Positions 8,993 to 16,963 of a stretch of 64,000 nt of DNA are shown piece after piece. Under the pieces are notes generated by a model. It was not told the DNA's origin and did not search any database. It saw nothing but the letters and a program-made list of their open reading frames with translations. The DNA lies in NCBI RefSeq assembly GCF_034479615.1, contig NZ_CP140255.1, positions 4,888,480 to 4,952,479 of the forward strand, read 5' to 3'. Numbering within the stretch: position 1 is the stretch's first letter; every line of letters starts with the position of its first letter. This DNA is from Vreelandella neptunia (GTDB lineage: Bacteria > Pseudomonadota > Gammaproteobacteria > Pseudomonadales > Halomonadaceae). The position numbers and the translations under genes were made by a program.

Positions 8993-10507
8993 ATGCTCGA
9001 AGCAACCGTCAAAAAGATCCTCCAAGCCCGCGTTTATGAAGCCGCTTGTGAGACACCGATTTCCCCTGCACCCTTTTTGTCGCGTCGTTTCAACAACCAG
9101 ATTTTGATTAAGCGCGAAGATCTACAGCCGGTATTTTCGTTCAAGATCCGTGGCGCTTATAACAAAATGGCGCAGCTCACCCAGGCTCAAAAAGATAAAG
9201 GTGTCATTGCCGCCTCCGCCGGTAACCACGCCCAAGGGCTGGCCATGGCCGCCAAGCTGATGGGGGTCAAAGCCGTCATTGTGATGCCGCGCATAACCCC
9301 CGATATCAAGGTGCAGGCGGTGCGTGCCCGGGGCGCCAAGGTCGTCCTCAAAGGGGATGCCTTCGCCGCTGCCGTCGAGCATGCACAAGAGCTGATCAAA
9401 GAGCATGGCTACACCTATATTCCGCCGTTTGACGATATCGATGTGGTGGCCGGTCAAGGCACCATCGGCGTGGAAATTCTGCGCCAACACGCTGGGCGTT
9501 TAGATGCCATCTTCGTGCCGGTTGGTGGTGGTGGGTTGATCGCCGGTGTCGCGGCTTATGTGAAGTACCTACGCCCGGATATCAAAGTGATCGGTGTGGA
9601 AGCCGAAGACAGTGCCTGCCTAAAAGCCGCATTGGAGGCGGGTGAGCGTGTGGTGCTCGACCAAGTGGGCGTATTTGCCGAAGGCGTTGCGGTGGCGCAA
9701 ATCGGCGAGGTGCCGTTTTCGTTGATCAAAGATCTGATCGACGGCGTTATCACCGTTAATACCGATGAAATGTGTGCGGCGGTGAAAGATATTTTTGAAG
9801 ATACCCGTGCAGTGGCAGAAACTTCTGGCGCGCTTTCGCTGGCGGGGCTGAAAAAATATATCCAGCAGACCGGTGCTGAGGGCGAAACGCTGCTGTGCAT
9901 TAACTCAGGCGCCAATACCAATTTTGACCGCCTACAGCACATTGCCGAGCGCACAGAGCTAGGCGAGCAGCGTGAAGCGATCCTGGCGGTGACCATTGCC
10001 GAGAACCCCGGCAGCTTTAAAAAGTTTTGCCGCACGCTGGGCAAGCGCATGGTGACCGAGTTTAGCTATCGCTACGCTGACAGCAGCGAAGCGCATATCT
10101 ATGTAGGCGTGCAGGTGAAGCCCGGCGGTGAAGATCGTCAGGCAGTAATCGACAAGCTGCGTGACGGTGGCTACCAAGTGGAAGACCTGACCGACAATGA
10201 GTTAGCGAAGTTGCATATTCGCCACCTAAGCGGCGGCCGTCCCAGCGAGCGTTTTGAAGAAGAAGTGTACCGTTTTGAGTTCCCCGAGCGCCCCGGTGCG
10301 CTGATGAACTTTTTGACGCAGTTACCCCACGACTGGAACATCTCGTTGTTTCACTATCGCAACCATGGCGCAGCCTATGGTCGCGTATTGGTGGGTATGC
10401 AAGTGCCCAACGGTGATCGCACCCATGTGGCGGAGTATTTAGACGCCATCGGTTACCGTTACTGGCGCGAAAGCGATAATCCGGCCTACCGACTGTTTAT
10501 GGCTTAA
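8993..10507 (+). CDS. ilvA: biosynthetic threonine ammonia-lyase (threonine deaminase)
   Basis: IlvA converts L-threonine to 2-oxobutanoate, the first step of isoleucine synthesis. It is a PLP enzyme of fold type II with the Schiff-base Lys at about 51 in FSFKIRGAYN and the phosphate-binding glycine loop PVGGGGLIAGVA. The C-terminal third (about 330-504) contains two ACT-like regulatory repeats starting near REAILAVTIAENPGSF and YRFEFPERPGALMNF, where isoleucine and valine act in the family. The length of 504 residues marks the biosynthetic, allosteric form and not the short catabolic TdcB form. The start ATG 8993 was kept because alignment with the family begins at once. Confidence 0.97.
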   Translation: MLEATVKKILQARVYEAACETPISPAPFLSRRFNNQILIKREDLQPVFSFKIRGAYNKMAQLTQAQKDKGVIAASAGNHAQGLAMAAKLMGVKAVIVMPRITPDIKVQAVRARGAKVVLKGDAFAAAVEHAQELIKEHGYTYIPPFDDIDVVAGQGTIGVEILRQHAGRLDAIFVPVGGGGLIAGVAAYVKYLRPDIKVIGVEAEDSACLKAALEAGERVVLDQVGVFAEGVAVAQIGEVPFSLIKDLIDGVITVNTDEMCAAVKDIFEDTRAVAETSGALSLAGLKKYIQQTGAEGETLLCINSGANTNFDRLQHIAERTELGEQREAILAVTIAENPGSFKKFCRTLGKRMVTEFSYRYADSSEAHIYVGVQVKPGGEDRQAVIDKLRDGGYQVEDLTDNELAKLHIRHLSGGRPSERFEEEVYRFEFPERPGALMNFLTQLPHDWNISLFHYRNHGAAYGRVLVGMQVPNGDRTHVAEYLDAIGYRYWRESDNPAYRLFMA

Positions 10508-10642
10508 AGTTGCCTTGCGGTGAGTAAAAGGTATGAGCAAATAGTTGTGTGTAAGTGGTTGCTTACCTTAAACGTCAGAGCTGCTAGTGGCTTAACGTAA
10601 CTTAATCCTCAGAAATGGGGCTAAAAAATGTCGTTAAACCAG
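10508..10642. other. intergenic region after ilvA
   Basis: No gene was found here. The only structure noticed is a weak five-base-pair hairpin (GTAAG ... CTTAC) shortly after the ilvA stop, too short to call a terminator. The rest of this 430-base gap is taken up by a promoter, a small open reading frame and a terminator listed separately. Confidence 0.5.
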
Positions 10643-10672
10643 TTGTCAACGGTGGCCTAATAGCCCTATAGT
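10643..10672 (+). promoter_or_regulatory. sigma-70 promoter candidate for the 32-codon gene
   Basis: TTGTCA (10643-10648) and TATAGT (10667-10672) are separated by 18 bases, a good match to the sigma-70 -35 and -10 consensus. Predicted transcription would start near 10679, giving a leader of about 90 bases before the small gene at 10769. It was found by reading only. Confidence 0.55.
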
Positions 10673-10768
10673 CGTGAGCGAAATTAAGCAAATCTGCCAC
10701 CCTTTTAAAACAGTAAAGTGTGGTGGATTTAGCACATTCGGCAACGGCAAAGGTGTTGGAGAAGCGGC

Positions 10769-10867
10769 ATGCGGCGGAAGAAGCCTGATATGGTAATGGC
10801 GTTGATGGTGGTTTTTGCATTAGGTGTACTTGCTACCGGCTATGCGCAGGCGTTGTCGGGAAGCTAA
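10769..10867 (+). CDS. small membrane protein of 32 residues, function unknown
   Basis: The peptide starts MRRKKPDMVMALMVVFALGV and ends LATGYAQALSGS. Four basic residues are followed by one hydrophobic segment (about residues 8-24), so it should insert in the inner membrane with the N-terminus inside. The coding call rests on three signals together: GGAG 7-8 bases before ATG, a sigma-70-like promoter upstream, and a strong terminator 32 bases after the stop. The gene stands alone between ilvA and ygfA. It is too short for standard gene finders. I do not recognise a characterised family; a membrane-complex subunit or regulator peptide is possible. Confidence 0.65.
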   Translation: MRRKKPDMVMALMVVFALGVLATGYAQALSGS

Positions 10868-10898
10868 TCCCCGCAAGGTGACAAATAGCATATGAGAG

Positions 10899-10929
10899 AG
10901 GCTGATCCTTTATTGGGTCGGCCTTTTTT
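10899..10929 (+). terminator. intrinsic terminator after the 32-codon gene
   Basis: A ten-base-pair stem (AGGCTGATCC with GGGTCGGCCT, two G-U pairs) and a six-base loop are followed by a T run on the + strand. It ends transcription of the small gene just before the stop codon of the convergent ygfA gene. Confidence 0.85.
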
Positions 10930-10937
10930 GTAGTGGT

Positions 10938-11552
10938 TTATTGGCGGCGTACGCAGCCTTGGTCGCTGACGACTACCTGTAAAGGCACATCCCATGGCTC
11001 CACAGGCAGAGAAGCCACCTGTTGGCAGGCATGAGCGACGCCAATCAAAGTCGGCGATGGGCCGGGGCGATGCATAAACGCTAAGCTGCGGTCGTAAAAC
11101 CCGCCCCCCATGCCCATGCGGTTCGCATTAGCATCAAATCCGACTAGCGGAACAATCAGCGTTTCTAGTGCCCAAGCGGGCAGCCGATTACGCCGCTGGG
11201 CGCTGAATCGCACATCAGGCTCCCAAATCCCAAAACGGTTTTTCACCATTGGGGTGTCAGAGCGATAGGCAACAAACCACAGGTGGTTAGCGCTAAACGG
11301 GCGTAAAACAGGTAGGTAAATATCGACGTTACGCTGGCGTAACCAGGGAATAAGCGGAGTAGGATCGATTTCGCCGTTGACAGGCAGATAAAGACTTAAG
11401 CGCCGTGCGCGGCGTATTTCAGGCAGGGTTTTTAATCGTTGGCACAAGCGCTCTGCTGCAAGGCGCTGCTCATGCTGAGAAAGGGCTCGGCGTTGGCGAC
11501 GTAAAAAGCGGCGTAGCGCGCGCTTATCCTCTTCCGGATGCAGGCGTTCCAT
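10938..11552 (-). CDS. ygfA: 5-formyltetrahydrofolate cyclo-ligase
   Basis: The enzyme converts 5-formyl-THF to 5,10-methenyl-THF with ATP and recycles an inhibitory folate. The N-terminal basic region (RRFLRRQRRALS) gives substrate-phosphate contacts in the family. The C-terminal signature VGFDANANRMGMGGGFYDRS is diagnostic. Length is 204 residues, normal for MTHFS. It lies directly downstream of the 6S RNA gene on the same strand, the classic ssrS-ygfA arrangement in which ygfA is expressed by readthrough of the 6S transcript. Confidence 0.95.
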   Translation of the reverse strand: MERLHPEEDKRALRRFLRRQRRALSQHEQRLAAERLCQRLKTLPEIRRARRLSLYLPVNGEIDPTPLIPWLRQRNVDIYLPVLRPFSANHLWFVAYRSDTPMVKNRFGIWEPDVRFSAQRRNRLPAWALETLIVPLVGFDANANRMGMGGGFYDRSLAFMHRPGPSPTLIGVAHACQQVASLPVEPWDVPLQVVVSDQGCVRRQ

Positions 11553-11599
11553 GCATATGTTCTCTTATGCCCTATATTTTCTCACAGCTATGTTCGGGT

Positions 11600-11779
11600 G
11601 TTCTCCAGAGTGCCGCTGTCATTCTGGCCCTGAACCTACTGGTTCAGGTGGGTGGCCGCAGCCAGACCGTCAGGCTTTCCGACGCACGGACATGCACACG
11701 GGCCTGGCTAGCATTTGGCCCCCTGGGTATTACGCATAGGCTCGAGGGACTATAACGACTGGCGTACACCCCAGAGAAC
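11600..11779 (-). ncRNA. ssrS: 6S RNA
   Basis: 6S RNA binds the sigma-70 holoenzyme and mimics an open promoter. On the minus strand the 5' arm GTTCTCTGGGGTG (11779 down to 11767) pairs along all 13 bases, with G-U wobbles, with the 3' arm CACTCTGGAGAAC (11612 down to 11600), forming the closing stem. Just inside is GTCCCTCGAGCC, close to the conserved E. coli GTCCCCTGAGCC block, and near the 3' side CCTGAACC...GGTTCAGG forms the conserved hairpin. The 180-base size and the position between zapA and ygfA both match the family. The ends are inferred from pairing and may be off by a few bases. Confidence 0.93.
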
Positions 11780-11785
11780 CCCGCC

Positions 11786-11813
11786 ATCCTAACAGAGCGA
11801 CGGCTAATGCCAA
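11786..11813 (-). promoter_or_regulatory. 6S RNA promoter
   Basis: On the minus strand TTGGCA (11813-11808) and TAGGAT (11791-11786) are 16 bases apart, and the -10 box ends seven bases before the inferred 6S 5' end at 11779. The match in position supports both the promoter and the RNA start. Confidence 0.65.
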
Positions 11814-11871
11814 AGGTCTGGGTTAAACGTTCGCCGAGTCTTTAATCGCTGACAGCACTTTCAGGTAAAGC

Positions 11872-12171
11872 CTAGGACGGGCGCGTTTTGGCCAATGCTC
11901 GCTCAAGGCGTTCATTTAGGCGGTGCAGGTTCTCTTCACCGGCGCGGTGTTCATCCATGGCTTCAAGAAGCTCGTGGGTGATATTGAGGGCTGCCATGAT
12001 CGCCACACGCTCACTCCCCAACACGCTGCTTTGGGCATTGATACCCTGCATGGCGCGGTCTAAGTAGCGCGCGGCGCGATCAAGTTTGGCCTCTTCGCCC
12101 GTGTCGCAGGCAATGATATAGCCGCGCCCTAACAGGGTTATTTCTTTGGTTGGCCGCTTGGCGTTGCTCAT
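11872..12171 (-). CDS. zapA: cell division protein ZapA
   Basis: ZapA bundles FtsZ filaments at the division ring. The 99-residue protein begins MSNAKRPTKEITLLGRGYII and contains DRAMQGINAQSSVLGSERVA, a ZapA-type segment, then a C-terminal coiled coil (about residues 60-97) used for tetramer formation. The open frame extends 34 codons further upstream to 12273, but that part has no family match and overlaps the region upstream of ygfB. ATG 12171 was therefore chosen. It is divergent from ygfB and lies just upstream of ssrS, as in E. coli. Confidence 0.93.
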   Translation of the reverse strand: MSNAKRPTKEITLLGRGYIIACDTGEEAKLDRAARYLDRAMQGINAQSSVLGSERVAIMAALNITHELLEAMDEHRAGEENLHRLNERLERALAKTRPS

Positions 12172-12351
12172 CAAAGACTCCAGCACGGGCCAGCAAGGGG
12201 CCCAATGCGTTAACATCACAGCATAGGAAGATAGGTGTCGCTCACTATAAGAGAGGCGCTTGTGCGCGGTCAACGCGCGGCGAGTGCATCTCGTACCATT
12301 GACGCCACCCTATCCATCACACGCCCAGTGAATACGAGGTTATTAAATACT

Positions 12352-12930
12352 ATGTCATTGATTGATGAGCGTCAGGACTTCTCCGATGTCGCAGATGTCT
12401 TTCTTCTCCATGGCAGCATGCAGTCACCAGCGTTTTTGGATGGCCGTTTATGTGCGCTGCTGGCACTACGCGATGTGAATGCAGAGGCTTGGTTGGACGA
12501 AGTCTGCCAGAGCCTAGGCGTTGAGCAGCCTCGCGATCAGGCAAGCGCCGAGCGGCTACTAGGCTGGCGGCGGCAAACCGTAGAGGCGCTCAGCGCTAGC
12601 GACCTGGACTATACGCCGCTGCTACCCGACGAGCTGTTCTCCCTGGGCGAGCAGGCGCAAGGGCTTAAAGAGTGGACGCTGGGCTTTATCGAAGTGGTCG
12701 ATGAAGTAGCCGACAACGAGCTGCGTGAGCGCTGGTCTCCGGCGCTCCGTGAGGCGATTGATGACTTGCAGGCGCTGGGCCGTATAGATACCGATATCGA
12801 CGACAGCCCCGAAAATGAAAACGATCTGTTTGCGCTTACCGAGCATGCCCGTATGGCCGCCATGTTGCTGTATACCGAGCAACACCCTGGGATGCCGCAA
12901 GTCGAACAAACCGACGCGCCCGTTCATTAA
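12352..12930 (+). CDS. ygfB: YgfB / UPF0149 family protein
   Basis: A 192-residue all-helical UPF0149 protein. The segments DVFLLHGSMQSPAFLDGRLC near the start and LKEWTLGFIEVV in the middle fit the family. In Pseudomonas a YgfB protein affects expression of a peptidoglycan amidase; whether this holds here is unknown. An open frame reaches back to 12235, but the conserved protein begins at MSLIDERQDF (12352), so that start was used. It is the first gene of the ygfB-pepP-ubiH-ubiI series. Confidence 0.9.
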   Translation: MSLIDERQDFSDVADVFLLHGSMQSPAFLDGRLCALLALRDVNAEAWLDEVCQSLGVEQPRDQASAERLLGWRRQTVEALSASDLDYTPLLPDELFSLGEQAQGLKEWTLGFIEVVDEVADNELRERWSPALREAIDDLQALGRIDTDIDDSPENENDLFALTEHARMAAMLLYTEQHPGMPQVEQTDAPVH

Positions 12931-12965
12931 TCGCCTCAGTCTGAATCTCTATGCTAGGAGCCTCT

Positions 12966-14306
12966 ATGCGGCCCGAAATGTTACCTCGTCCCCCTGCGGT
13001 CAGCGTGGCCGAGTATCGCCACCGCCGTGACGCCTTAATGGCCCAGTTGCCACATAACGCAGCGGTGGTTCTTCCCGGTGCCGGACTGATGACCCGCTCC
13101 CGGGACAGCGAATTTGCTTTCCGCCAGAACAGCGATTTTTACTACCTGACGGGCATACGCGAACCGGATGCGCTGCTGTTGCTGCTCCCAGGGCGCGCTG
13201 AAGGTGAAAGCGTGGTGTTCTGTCAGGATCGTGACCCCACCATGGAAGCCTGGACAGGGCGCCGCTTGGGCGCCGAAGGCGTGGTCGCTGAATACGGAAT
13301 TGATCAGGCGTTTGAAAATGCAGTACGCGATGAACGGCTGACCGAATTGTTGACGGGGCGCGAGCTGCTTTATCTACCACTAGATAATGCTGACGCTGTC
13401 AGCATGGCTGAAGAGGCTTTACAGGAAGCCCAGGCCGGGCTTAGGCGTGGTCGGCCGCCGCTAAAAGGTTGGCTGGATATCAGCCCGTTGATTCACGCCA
13501 TGCGGTTAATCAAAAGCGACGCTGAAATTGCCCTGCTCAGGCATGCGGCGTTGATATCTGCCCATGCGCACCGGCGCGCCATGCAGGTGTCTAGCCCCGG
13601 GTTGAGCGAATTTCAGCTCCAGGCCGAGCTAGAGCATGAGTTTGTATGGCATGGGGCCAGTGGCCCTGCCTACAGTACGATTGTGGGTAGCGGTGCCAAC
13701 GCCTGTGTACTGCACTATATTGAAAACAGCGCACCGCTGTGTGAAGACGGCTTGGTGCTCATTGATGCGGGCGCCGAGTTTGAGTTATATGCCGGTGATA
13801 TTACCCGCACATTTCCGGTGTCTGGGCGTTTTAATGATGCCCAGCAAGCGCTCTACCAGGTGGTGCTCGACGCCCAGCAGCGCGCTGTGAGTGCCGTCCA
13901 GCCGGGTGCCACCCTTGTGGATATCCACAAGGGCGTGGTGCATGACTTAACTACCGGGCTGATTGAGCTTGGCCTGCTGGAAGGTGATGTACAGGCGCGC
14001 ATTGATGACGAGAGTTATCGACGCTTTTACCTGCACTCAACGTCGCACTGGTTGGGGCTGGACGTACACGATGTTGGTTCCTATCGGCTGGATGAGCAAA
14101 CACCTCGGCCACTGGTCGCAGGCATGGTGCTCACCGTGGAGCCCGGCCTGTATATCCCTAGCGATGACGATATTCCTGACGCCTATCAGGGCATTGGTAT
14201 TCGAATTGAAGATAATGTGGTCGTCACTAACGAAGGTCATGAAGTGCTGACCGCAGACGTGCCTAAGCAGATCGTCGAAATCGAAGCATTAATGGCTAAA
14301 AAATAA
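12966..14306 (+). CDS. pepP: Xaa-Pro aminopeptidase P
   Basis: PepP removes an N-terminal residue before proline. It has an N-terminal creatinase-like domain (to about 175) starting with the usual RRDALMAQLP, then a pita-bread M24 catalytic domain. Metal ligands are visible in VLIDAGAEFELYAGDITRTF (two Asp), in HSTSHWLGLDVHDVG (His), in VLTVEPGLY (Glu) and in GIGIRIEDNV (Glu). ATG 12966 was chosen because AGGAG ends six bases before it; the in-frame ATG at 12951 overlaps that ribosome-binding site. The protein is 446 residues, the family length. Confidence 0.96.
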   Translation: MRPEMLPRPPAVSVAEYRHRRDALMAQLPHNAAVVLPGAGLMTRSRDSEFAFRQNSDFYYLTGIREPDALLLLLPGRAEGESVVFCQDRDPTMEAWTGRRLGAEGVVAEYGIDQAFENAVRDERLTELLTGRELLYLPLDNADAVSMAEEALQEAQAGLRRGRPPLKGWLDISPLIHAMRLIKSDAEIALLRHAALISAHAHRRAMQVSSPGLSEFQLQAELEHEFVWHGASGPAYSTIVGSGANACVLHYIENSAPLCEDGLVLIDAGAEFELYAGDITRTFPVSGRFNDAQQALYQVVLDAQQRAVSAVQPGATLVDIHKGVVHDLTTGLIELGLLEGDVQARIDDESYRRFYLHSTSHWLGLDVHDVGSYRLDEQTPRPLVAGMVLTVEPGLYIPSDDDIPDAYQGIGIRIEDNVVVTNEGHEVLTADVPKQIVEIEALMAKK

Positions 14307-14400
14307 CCAGTCATAAATGTTTGCAATGGCCTTTATGTAATTTACGTTACGAAATTATTAGTGCCTCTTTATGAAGTGGCGTCGTGGTCGGGAGAAGCCA

Positions 14401-15630
14401 ATGCAGCAGTCTAATCAGGCGGTTAAGGGAGCGCTGACGCATGACATCGTGATTGTGGGAGGGGGCCTGGTAGGCGCCAGTTTAGGTTGCGCCCTGGCAC
14501 CGCTGATTGAGCGCCATGGCTGGCGTGTGGCGATCATTGAGTCGGCACCGATGGCTGTTCAGTCGCAGCAAACTACCTGGCAGCCCAGTTTTGATGCCCG
14601 GGCCAGCGCGATCGCGGAGGGTTCAGCCCAGCGCTTTCAGCAGTTGGGCGTGTGGGAAGCGATGCGCGGTGAGGCCACGCCTATCAAACGCATTCATATC
14701 AGTGAGCGAGGCCGCTTAGGAGCGACACGGCTGAGCGCTGACGAGCTGGGCGTTGCAGCGTTGGGCCATGTAATCCCCAATGCGTGGATGGGCCGTGTGC
14801 TACACCAACGGCTTGCTCAACTGCCGCTGGAGTGGCACTGCCCGGCGAAGGTTGAGCAACTTACCCCCGTAGCGAACGGTCATGATCTGCAGCTCTCAGA
14901 CGGTAGCCAGCTAACGGCAGGGCTAACGGTATTGGCAGATGGAGGGCGTTCTGGGCTGAAAGAGCAGCTTGGTATTGGCAGCCGCCATGAGTCTTACCAG
15001 CAGACGGCGCTGATCGCACACGTAGGGGTAAGCCAGCCCCACCTAGGGGTTGCTTACGAGCGCTTTACCTCCCAAGGGCCAATGGCGCTGTTGCCACTGC
15101 CCGGCCAGGCCATGGAGTTAATCTGGACGCACCCCAGCGGCAGCGAAACAGCGCGTATGGCGCTCCCCGAGCGTGAATTTCTGCTGCAACTTCAGCGTGC
15201 TTTTGGCGACCGGGTGGGTCGCTTTACCCGCGTAGGCACCCGACACGCCTATCCGCTTTCACTGGTCACCGCTGAAGAACCGGTGCGCCCAGGGCTGGCG
15301 GTATTGGGTAACGCTGCCCACGCTTTGCACCCGGTCGCGGGGCAGGGGTTCAACTTGGCCCTGCGTGGGGTAATGGATCTGGTCGAAGCGCTGGAGCAGG
15401 GCGAGCAGGCCAAGCGGCCGTTGGGCGATATGAGTACGCTGCAAGCCTTTGAGAAGCAGCGCTCCCGAGACCGCGCCAATGTGATTCGCTTTAGCGACGG
15501 CCTGGTGCGGCTATTCGGGCTCTCCTTCCCGCTGTTGCCCCATGCCCGGGCCGCGGGGTTAATCGGCTTGAATCTGGTTGGGCCCCTGCGGCGAGGGCTG
15601 GCTCGACGCGCCATGGGCTTAGAACGTTAA
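14401..15630 (+). CDS. ubiH: 2-octaprenyl-6-methoxyphenol hydroxylase (UbiH)
   Basis: FAD-dependent monooxygenase of ubiquinone biosynthesis that hydroxylates the ring of the membrane-bound intermediate. Near the N-terminus VIVGGGLVGASLG is the dinucleotide-binding fold, in the middle VLADGGRSGLKEQLG is the DG motif, and towards the C-terminus LGNAAHALHPVAGQGFNLAL is the GD-type FAD motif, with N in place of the usual D. GGGAG six bases upstream supports ATG 14401; the in-frame ATG at 14371 has no family match. The gene sits between pepP and a second paralogous hydroxylase, the usual order. Confidence 0.93.
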   Translation: MQQSNQAVKGALTHDIVIVGGGLVGASLGCALAPLIERHGWRVAIIESAPMAVQSQQTTWQPSFDARASAIAEGSAQRFQQLGVWEAMRGEATPIKRIHISERGRLGATRLSADELGVAALGHVIPNAWMGRVLHQRLAQLPLEWHCPAKVEQLTPVANGHDLQLSDGSQLTAGLTVLADGGRSGLKEQLGIGSRHESYQQTALIAHVGVSQPHLGVAYERFTSQGPMALLPLPGQAMELIWTHPSGSETARMALPEREFLLQLQRAFGDRVGRFTRVGTRHAYPLSLVTAEEPVRPGLAVLGNAAHALHPVAGQGFNLALRGVMDLVEALEQGEQAKRPLGDMSTLQAFEKQRSRDRANVIRFSDGLVRLFGLSFPLLPHARAAGLIGLNLVGPLRRGLARRAMGLER

Positions 15631-15671
15631 GCTTATACATCCTAGGCTATGAATATGAACAAGGGAACGCT

Positions 15672-16952
15672 ATGCATACGGACTCTTCTATTGCGAAGCC
15701 GTCGGTGGAAAGCTTTGAAGCGATTATTGTTGGCGGAGGCATGGTCGGTACTGCGCTCTGCGCGCTGTTAGCCCAGGCGGGCATGCAGGTAGCGCTTGTG
15801 GAAGCAAAGCCCGCGCCGTTAAGCCTTGAACATGCCACTAGCCAGCTGCCAGCGCCGCGGGTAAGCGCGTTAACGCCGGTCTCTCAGCGTTTGCTAACCC
15901 ATTTGGGCGCTTGGCCTGCAATGCAGAAATCCCGAGTGACTCCCTACCAAGGTATGCAGGTATGGGATGCCGAAGGCAGTGGTGAAATTGCCTTTTCTGC
16001 CGACGAGGCGGGTGTCGCGGTGCTGGGCCATATTGTTGAGAACGCGGTCACGCTGGCCGCGCTCAATAGCCAGGTCGTTGGCCATCCCAATGTCACCCCA
16101 TTTTTTGGCGCTCGCCTACAGGCGTTGCAGCGCACAAGCTCACCTACTTCAAAGCCAGCCTCAAGTGGCGACTGGCTGATACTTGACGATGGGCGACAGC
16201 TACATGCGCCGTTAATCATCGCCGCAGATGGTGCCCACTCGGTGCTACGCGAAATGGCCGGTATCGAGGTGGCCAGCGACGATATGCAGCAGGAGGCTGT
16301 GGTGACCACCGTTATGTGCGCCAAGTCCCATGGTGGCGCTGCTCGGCAAGCGTTTATTGACGGTCGCCCACTGGCATTTCTGCCTTTAACCGTGGAAGGG
16401 AATGACCATTACTGCTCCATCGTATGGTCGACCACGCCGGAGCACGCCGCTGAGCTTAGTGAATTGCCCCGCCAAGCGCTTGGGGAGGCGCTCGAGAGGG
16501 CGTTTGGCCATCGCCTAGGTGAGGTAACGGTCTGCGATAAGGCCCACCGGTTTCCGTTAGTGCAGCGCCATGCCCGTCACTATGTGCAGCCGCATTTCGC
16601 ACTGGTGGGAGACGCTGCCCACAGCATTCATCCGCTGGCGGGCCAGGGCGTCAATTTAGGCCTTATGGATGCGGCGGTCTTGGCAGAAGAGGTGGTGCAT
16701 GCTTGGCAGCGCGGTGCGCCCTGGGGAGAGTTAAGTACTTTGAGGCGCTATGAGCGCCGGCGGCGCTTTGATAACAGCGCCATGCTGGGGCTGATGAAGG
16801 GGTTTAAAGTGCTGTTCGGCAGCCACGATCCGGCGTTGACGCTGGCGCGTAACCTGGGAATGAGCGGCATGAACCAGTTGGTGCCGCTAAAGCGGGTATT
16901 GATGCGGCAGGCGACCGGGGAGCGCGGCCGCCTGCCGCTTAGCTGTCGTTAA
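15672..16952 (+). CDS. ubiI: UbiH/UbiF/VisC-family hydroxylase, probably UbiI
   Basis: Second flavin hydroxylase of ubiquinone synthesis. UbiI (VisC) performs the C5 ring hydroxylation in E. coli. Motifs: IIVGGGMVGTALCALLAQAG at the N-terminus, IAADGAHSVLREMAG in the middle and VGDAAHSIHPLAGQGVNLGL, the complete FAD motif. The length of 426 residues is typical. It follows ubiH by 41 bases, so the two are likely cotranscribed and convergent with ctpA. The assignment as UbiI and not UbiF or UbiM rests on gene order and is less certain than the family. Confidence 0.85.
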   Translation: MHTDSSIAKPSVESFEAIIVGGGMVGTALCALLAQAGMQVALVEAKPAPLSLEHATSQLPAPRVSALTPVSQRLLTHLGAWPAMQKSRVTPYQGMQVWDAEGSGEIAFSADEAGVAVLGHIVENAVTLAALNSQVVGHPNVTPFFGARLQALQRTSSPTSKPASSGDWLILDDGRQLHAPLIIAADGAHSVLREMAGIEVASDDMQQEAVVTTVMCAKSHGGAARQAFIDGRPLAFLPLTVEGNDHYCSIVWSTTPEHAAELSELPRQALGEALERAFGHRLGEVTVCDKAHRFPLVQRHARHYVQPHFALVGDAAHSIHPLAGQGVNLGLMDAAVLAEEVVHAWQRGAPWGELSTLRRYERRRRFDNSAMLGLMKGFKVLFGSHDPALTLARNLGMSGMNQLVPLKRVLMRQATGERGRLPLSCR

Positions 16953-16963
16953 ATCAGGCGTCG

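Noticed and set aside
9556..10050. Long reverse open frame of 164 codons opposite ilvA
   Set aside because: It is the antisense of the conserved ilvA coding region, Ser-rich as expected for such shadows, with no start signals.
11405..11755. Open frames of 116 and 62 codons crossing the 6S RNA
   Set aside because: They lie over the ygfA start and the 6S RNA; the conserved RNA stem explains the sequence better.
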